DNA of 64,000 nt from Theristus sp. LFF4_11 (lineage: Eukaryota > Nematoda > Chromadorea > Monhysterida > Xyalidae). A program made the position numbers and the translations under genes. The stretch lies in NCBI GenBank assembly GCA_030248135.1, contig JASANC010002084.1, positions 43,372 to 107,371 on the forward strand, read 5' to 3'. Positions 60,000 to 64,000 of this stretch are shown one piece after another. The notes under the pieces are model-generated. The model had not been told where the DNA came from and did not search any database. It saw only the letters and a list, made by a program, of their open reading frames with translations. Every line of letters starts with the position of its first letter. Position 1 is the stretch's first letter.

Positions 60000-62344
60000 T
60001 CACTTTTTTGCCAAAAGTTTTTTGGGGTAGTCGTTTGGGGTGAAGTCCCTTACAAGCCAGAGTCTGGCCGCTCTTTCCTTCAAGCTGCCTCCACATTTCA
60101 GTCCACGGCGTTGCAGTTCGAATTTCAGGTGCTCCAGTGAGAACTTTGTTTCCAATTCTGTTTCATCGTGAAACTGTGACAAATCGATTTCATCGAACGT
60201 TTCTACCGGTGTTTGTCCGTGTTCTTGTTTTCGTTCCGCAGCTTGTTTGTTTGCATCAACCATTGGTGTCGGCGGAGGCTGCTTTTCAGCTTGCGTTTTC
60301 GCGTTTTCGGTCGAACTAAAAAACGTTGATCGTGAAAAAAGGTAGAATGTCCACATAGTTAAAAATGTTGTTGGCTTGAACCTGATCAAAGCATAAAGCG
60401 ACTGTTTGTCACCAGAAAAACAACCACCGCACTTGTGTGCACTCTCATCCACTTTCGGTCGTTTCGCATCAGCGCACGTATCCGTCGCGTTTGTGGCCGA
60501 CTCGCCGTCTTGAACGTCCAGCTTACGTTTCGGAGTCGTTCGTTGCAGCCCGCCATTTTCAGCCGTCGAAACTGTGCTGTTCCAATGAATCTCCGTGGTT
60601 TCGTGCTCCTTCTGCGCGACGTCATTTTTCGGTTGTCTGTCTTTCTTCATTTTCGCTGACCAACGACCGCTCGGCCCCGCGAGATCTGCCAAATCGACGA
60701 CGTCGCCGCCCGATTCGTCGTTGGAGTCGTCCGCGTCCGAGTCTGATTCGGATTGGTTGGGATCTTTCTCCAGCAGTTGCTGCAGTTCGTCGCTGGTCAG
60801 CACAGCGAGCGCTGAAAAACAAATGAACAGACTGAAGTACAATGGGGGGGGGGGGAGAACGCGGGCGAACATAAATAAACCTGTGAACTTATGCGAACAT
60901 TACAAACATTTCCATATCATGAACAATCAGCTGATTGGTTGGTAATCACGTGATGCATGAGCATGCGTTCTGTGCTGTTCAAACACCACCTACACAGTAC
61001 AGAAAGCATGCGTCTCACCTAAAGTTAGGCGAAAAAAAAACATTCAATTTTTTTTAGTTTTTTACAATTAGGTTCGTGTTTTTGCCGACATGGCGTGGAA
61101 CCCCGCTCTTTAAAACACCGATGTCTGTGGCCAGTTCTATAAAAATTGCACAGTTGAACAATTTATTCACTTTTTCACACGACTTGGAAACGTACTAGAT
61201 TTTGCGATCACGTTGCGGGCAACTGACAGACGCAAGTTCACTAACATACGCACACAGCTACGAAGTTATCGGGTATTTCTTTTCAGAGCAAAGTAAAATA
61301 AAAATTGTTCTTTATTAATTCGAAAAAAACAGGACTCAAAAAAAAATAAATAAATATTCATTTGATTTCTGACGAAATAACAACAACAACAACACAAAGG
61401 CCCTTTCACACCTTGTTCCAGTGCATCTTCGGTCTTCTCCAGAATCGCGTCACGCGTTTTTTCAAAGCTCGTATCAGTAAATTCGTGCTTTGGCGGGCCT
61501 CGTTTTAAACGTTCGTATTTTTCTTGGCTGAAACAAAAACATAAAATTTTGCTTAACCAACGGATTATAGGTTTAAACTTTAAACAAACAACAATCAATT
61601 ACACACAATTCAGAAAAAAACACAAACCGTTTTTGCTCCTTCTGACGTTCGCGTTCCGCTCGTTGTGAAATCCATTCTTTCAATTTTTGTTCTTCATTGA
61701 CATCTCCAATTCGACGGCCCGTCAAATCGCGACACATCTCTTGATTTGTTGACCGATAAATGCGGAACGATCGCAAGAGCGAGCCGAAGCCTGAATTTTA
61801 AAAAGTGCCAATGAGAGAGAACTGAAATTCTGTAAAGGTTTCAAGGTTTACTTTTTTCAAGCTTCATTTTTTTATCACAAAGAAAACAAAAAAGTCAAGG
61901 ACTGACGATTAAGACTAAAATTTTATTCGAAGCCTTTCGGCTAGGGTTCGAAATTTTAACACGCTGCCGCTCAGTTCAACTTTGCGCTTTCAAAAAATTG
62001 GAATTATTTTTTTCGAACCACCCTTTCGGCCAATTCGGCCCCACACTTTTTTAGTCGTTTTTACACACCACGACACAGACACGACTCCACAAGTAAAATG
62101 AGAAAACAACAGCGGCGGCGAGGCGACGTCCACTGGCGCTTGCCGGCTGCCACCGGTTAAAAAAAAACAGAAGTTTTCACTTGCCTCCTTTTCCACCGAG
62201 CACACGAGGGCAAATTTGGAACGTTTTTCCACGCTCAAGAAGGTTGAGATCGCGAATGATTTTTCCATTTTGCATCAAATAGAAAGTATTGGCTTGCAGT
62301 TTCGAAACCAGCTCCAAATTAGCATCGGTCACAAATAGAGCCAT
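60000..62344 (-). CDS. SDE2: SDE2, telomere maintenance and splicing factor
   Basis: SDE2 is made as a ubiquitin-like precursor cut after a Gly-Gly; the Lys-started product joins the spliceosome and, in vertebrates, PCNA-linked replication control. Exons 62344-62185, 61790-61628, 61527-61412, 60811-60403 and 60315-60000 agree in phase and give 387 aa (human about 451). The N terminus is a short beta-grasp-like segment ending CPRVLGGKGG, the processing site; then FGSLLRSF, CRDLTGRRIGDVNEEQKL and EWISQRAERERQKEQKR follow, an almost exact family block. An acidic Ser/Asp patch and basic KR clusters precede the C-terminal SAP domain (LEHLKFELQRRGLKCGGSLK, ERAARLWLVR). Intron 1 has a classical GC donor (GGAG|GCAAGT) that splits the codon for the last Gly of GGKGG. 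The exon 4 3' end (60403) is the least certain. Confidence 0.92.
61128..61275. repeat. Repeat end in SDE2 intron 3, inverted match at window edge
   Basis: TGGCCAGTTCTATAAAAATT at 61130 resembles the outer arm of the 2677-2973 element. Positions 61206-61238 (GATCACGTTGCGGGCAACTG and the following 13 bases) are the exact inverse of 63968-64000, and CGAAGTTATCGGGTAT (61261 on) matches the inverse of 63911-63925 loosely. These are probably two copies of one element end in opposite orientation. Confidence 0.55.
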
Positions 62345-62682
62345 CGTCCTTTCCTTCTTTCAAGTTGATCGCTGTCGAGTTGATCGTCGTCGGGTTTGCC
62401 TATTAAAAAAGAAGGCTGTAGGTAGGTCGATCCGGTACCGGTCGATCCGGTACCTGGCAATTTTCTAGGGCGGTCGATCCGGTACTCGGTCGATCCGGTA
62501 CCAATTGAAATTTTCAGCTGTTTTACGGGTTTTTAGCGTTCAATTCGTTGTGTTTTCGATTTTTCTTTGGTTTCGGTGATTGCGAAACATTTATGCAGCA
62601 CGGAAAGACATGAAACCGAACACGATTGTTGGCAGTACCGAAGACGAGGGGGGGTGGGGGGGTACACCTAGGGTTAGGGGTA
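62345..62682 (-). promoter_or_regulatory. SDE2 upstream region with GGTCGATCCGGTACC array
   Basis: The array at 62426-62504 consists of about five GGTCGATCCGGTACC units with the same internal interruption (CTGGCAATTTTCTAGGGCG) and flank as at 3313-3485. It starts about 85 bp above the SDE2 start codon, in the same orientation relative to the gene as the SAP18 copy. A promoter role is inferred only from position. A G-rich stretch with GGGTTAGGGGTAGGG follows at 62650-62686. Confidence 0.5.
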
Positions 62683-63417
62683 GGGTTGTTAAAAAAAACA
62701 AAAATCGTCATTTTTGTTTTTTTTTTAAAAAAAAAAATTTTTTTTTTAAAAAAAAATTTCAAAAATCAAAGTTGTGCTAAATCAATCAGGGAGTCCGAAG
62801 AACCACATATGATATGCATGCGCCTCCCGAATGACTCCCGTATGGCGGAACTTTGCAGATTTTGTTTTGGTGACCTCAATTACCCCTTTTCCAAACCGTC
62901 ACCATGCCTCTTCTTGTGTTTTGACCTCCAAAACGTCACTAATTGTCCCCAGCTAAGCTAATGCTAAAGTGAAGACAAACATACCGCCTTGAAATTCGAT
63001 CAATTCTTCTGATGGTGTCGCGACGACACGACACGAAGCAGCAACCAGACAACGTAGCGCTTGCAAACGGAGCAGCGAGCACAATCGGACGCTCTGCGAG
63101 GCGAATCGTCACCTTATCTGCATCGGAAATGGTAGGCTAAGCTTTGGGACGCTCAAAAACTTCATCGCAGATGTTGTCGAAGCCTAAAATCAGTCGGTAA
63201 AACGGCCCAAAATCGACTGCTAAAGGTTTTACGAGGTATGATCAAAGAAAATTTTTGTTGAACTTTCGAAAAATTGTGCCAAAATTGAGGTTTTCAGAGC
63301 ATATTAGAGGAAAATTTTTCGAATTTTTTTTTTTAAAAAAAAAAATCGGCATTTTTGTTTTTTTTTTAATCACTTTTTTTTTTAAAAAAAAAAATTTTCA
63401 TTTTTGTTTAACAACCC
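62683..63417. mobile_element. TIR element, family A copy 2
   Basis: TA-flanked, termini GGGTTGTTAAAAAAAACAAA and TTTTTGTTTAACAACCC. The interior matches 1977-2665 block by block, expanded in A/T runs. No open frame of note (those present are poly-Phe/Lys artefacts). Confidence 0.8.
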
Positions 63418-64000
63418 TAGTTAGGGGCTTTGAAAAAAAAATTTTTTTTTTATTTTTTTTTTCGTTTTTTTTTTTAAAAAAAAAATTTGGATTTTTTTTT
63501 TCAAACTTAAAAAAAAAATTTGAAAATTTTTTCTTCTACTTTGCTCTGAAAATTCGATTTATGGCATAATTTTTTGAAAGTTCAAACCAAATTCTCTTCC
63601 CAACTTCTTTGTGTGCTTAGGTAAATGTCATTATTTGGTCATTTTGACCGACGTACTCCATGTTTTTCGATTTGGATGACTTCTAGAGTCACTTTTTAGC
63701 GTTGAAATGACTTAACTGAATTGAAATATCGTTTCAGAAATCGTTTTCTTGCAACTTAGAACATGTTTTTCAGTCGGTAGGCCATGAGATGAACATGATA
63801 TCTTGTTGATTGGCGTATGTTATAGGTCTACAATGGAGTTGTGCGATATATTGTTAAACAATTTGAGCGGAGATGTTGGTTAATACCACATCACACGACC
63901 GTTTTTCAGATACCCGATAACATGGCCACATGTTAAAACTTGCGTGCTGAGCTAAACTAACGTGTTAAACTTGCGTCTGTCAGTTGCCCGCAACGTGATC
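63418..64000. other. Window end, no gene
   Basis: Positions 63430-63540 are long A/T homopolymer runs. The last 33 bases are the inverse of 61206-61238. The rest shows no coding signal. Confidence 0.5.

Noticed and set aside
63255..63569. Phe/Lys-rich frame of 104 codons
   Set aside because: Translation of A/T homopolymer runs at the edge of family A copy 2.

Overview
The window is nuclear DNA of an animal. It carries at least nine multi-exon genes with GT-AG (and a few GC-AG) introns, most acceptors ending TTTTCAG or similar, surrounded by AT-rich sequence full of small terminal-inverted-repeat elements. The TTTCAG acceptors and scattered degenerate CCTAAGCC / CCTAACC motifs would fit a nematode or another ecdysozoan, but nothing here fixes the species.

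Layout. 0.6-3.1 kb (-): SAP18. 3.1-11.4 kb: a repeat-rich desert (tandem repeats, a fold-back element, telomere-like motifs). 11.5-30.5 kb (+): a large F-BAR/C1/RhoGAP gene of the ARHGAP29/ARHGAP45/GMIP type, 23 exons, its long introns loaded with mobile elements. 31.2-36.3 kb (-): a complete SLC7 cationic amino acid transporter, 14 exons, with a Helitron in intron 1. 37.8-38.4 kb (-): a small LIM protein. 39.8-44.8 kb: two bacterial peptidoglycan precursor ligases, MurD (-) and MurC (+), head to head, each full length, open and split by spliceosomal introns. 45.5-48.8 kb (+): two tandem paralogues for four-helix membrane proteins. 48.9-50.3 kb (-): a doubtful cysteine-rich secreted gene interrupted by a small transposon. 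51.9-52.5 kb (-): a Cip/Kip cyclin-dependent kinase inhibitor. 55.2-57.6 kb (-): a secreted agmatine-deiminase-like protein that has lost catalytic residues. 60.0-62.3 kb (-): SDE2, with its ubiquitin-like/GGKGG processing site and C-terminal SAP domain.

The most unusual content is the MurC/MurD pair. These enzymes add L-Ala and then D-Glu to UDP-MurNAc, and animals have no ancestral use for that pathway. Both genes keep the nucleotide-binding loop, most catalytic signatures and frame-consistent introns, and MurC intron 1 carries a eukaryotic MITE, so they are integrated and were probably maintained under selection rather than contamination. The agmatine-deiminase-like gene may be a second bacterial-type acquisition, now a likely pseudoenzyme. 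A further coincidence links the two splicing-factor genes SAP18 and SDE2: both have the same GGTCGATCCGGTACC tandem-repeat module just upstream of the start codon, both use a putative GC-AG intron, and both lie beside a copy of the same TA-flanked element.

All gene models were assembled by hand from reading frames, intron phase and remembered family patterns. No search, alignment or transcript data were used. Exon ends are given to the base where phase and splice signals agree, but they remain predictions.
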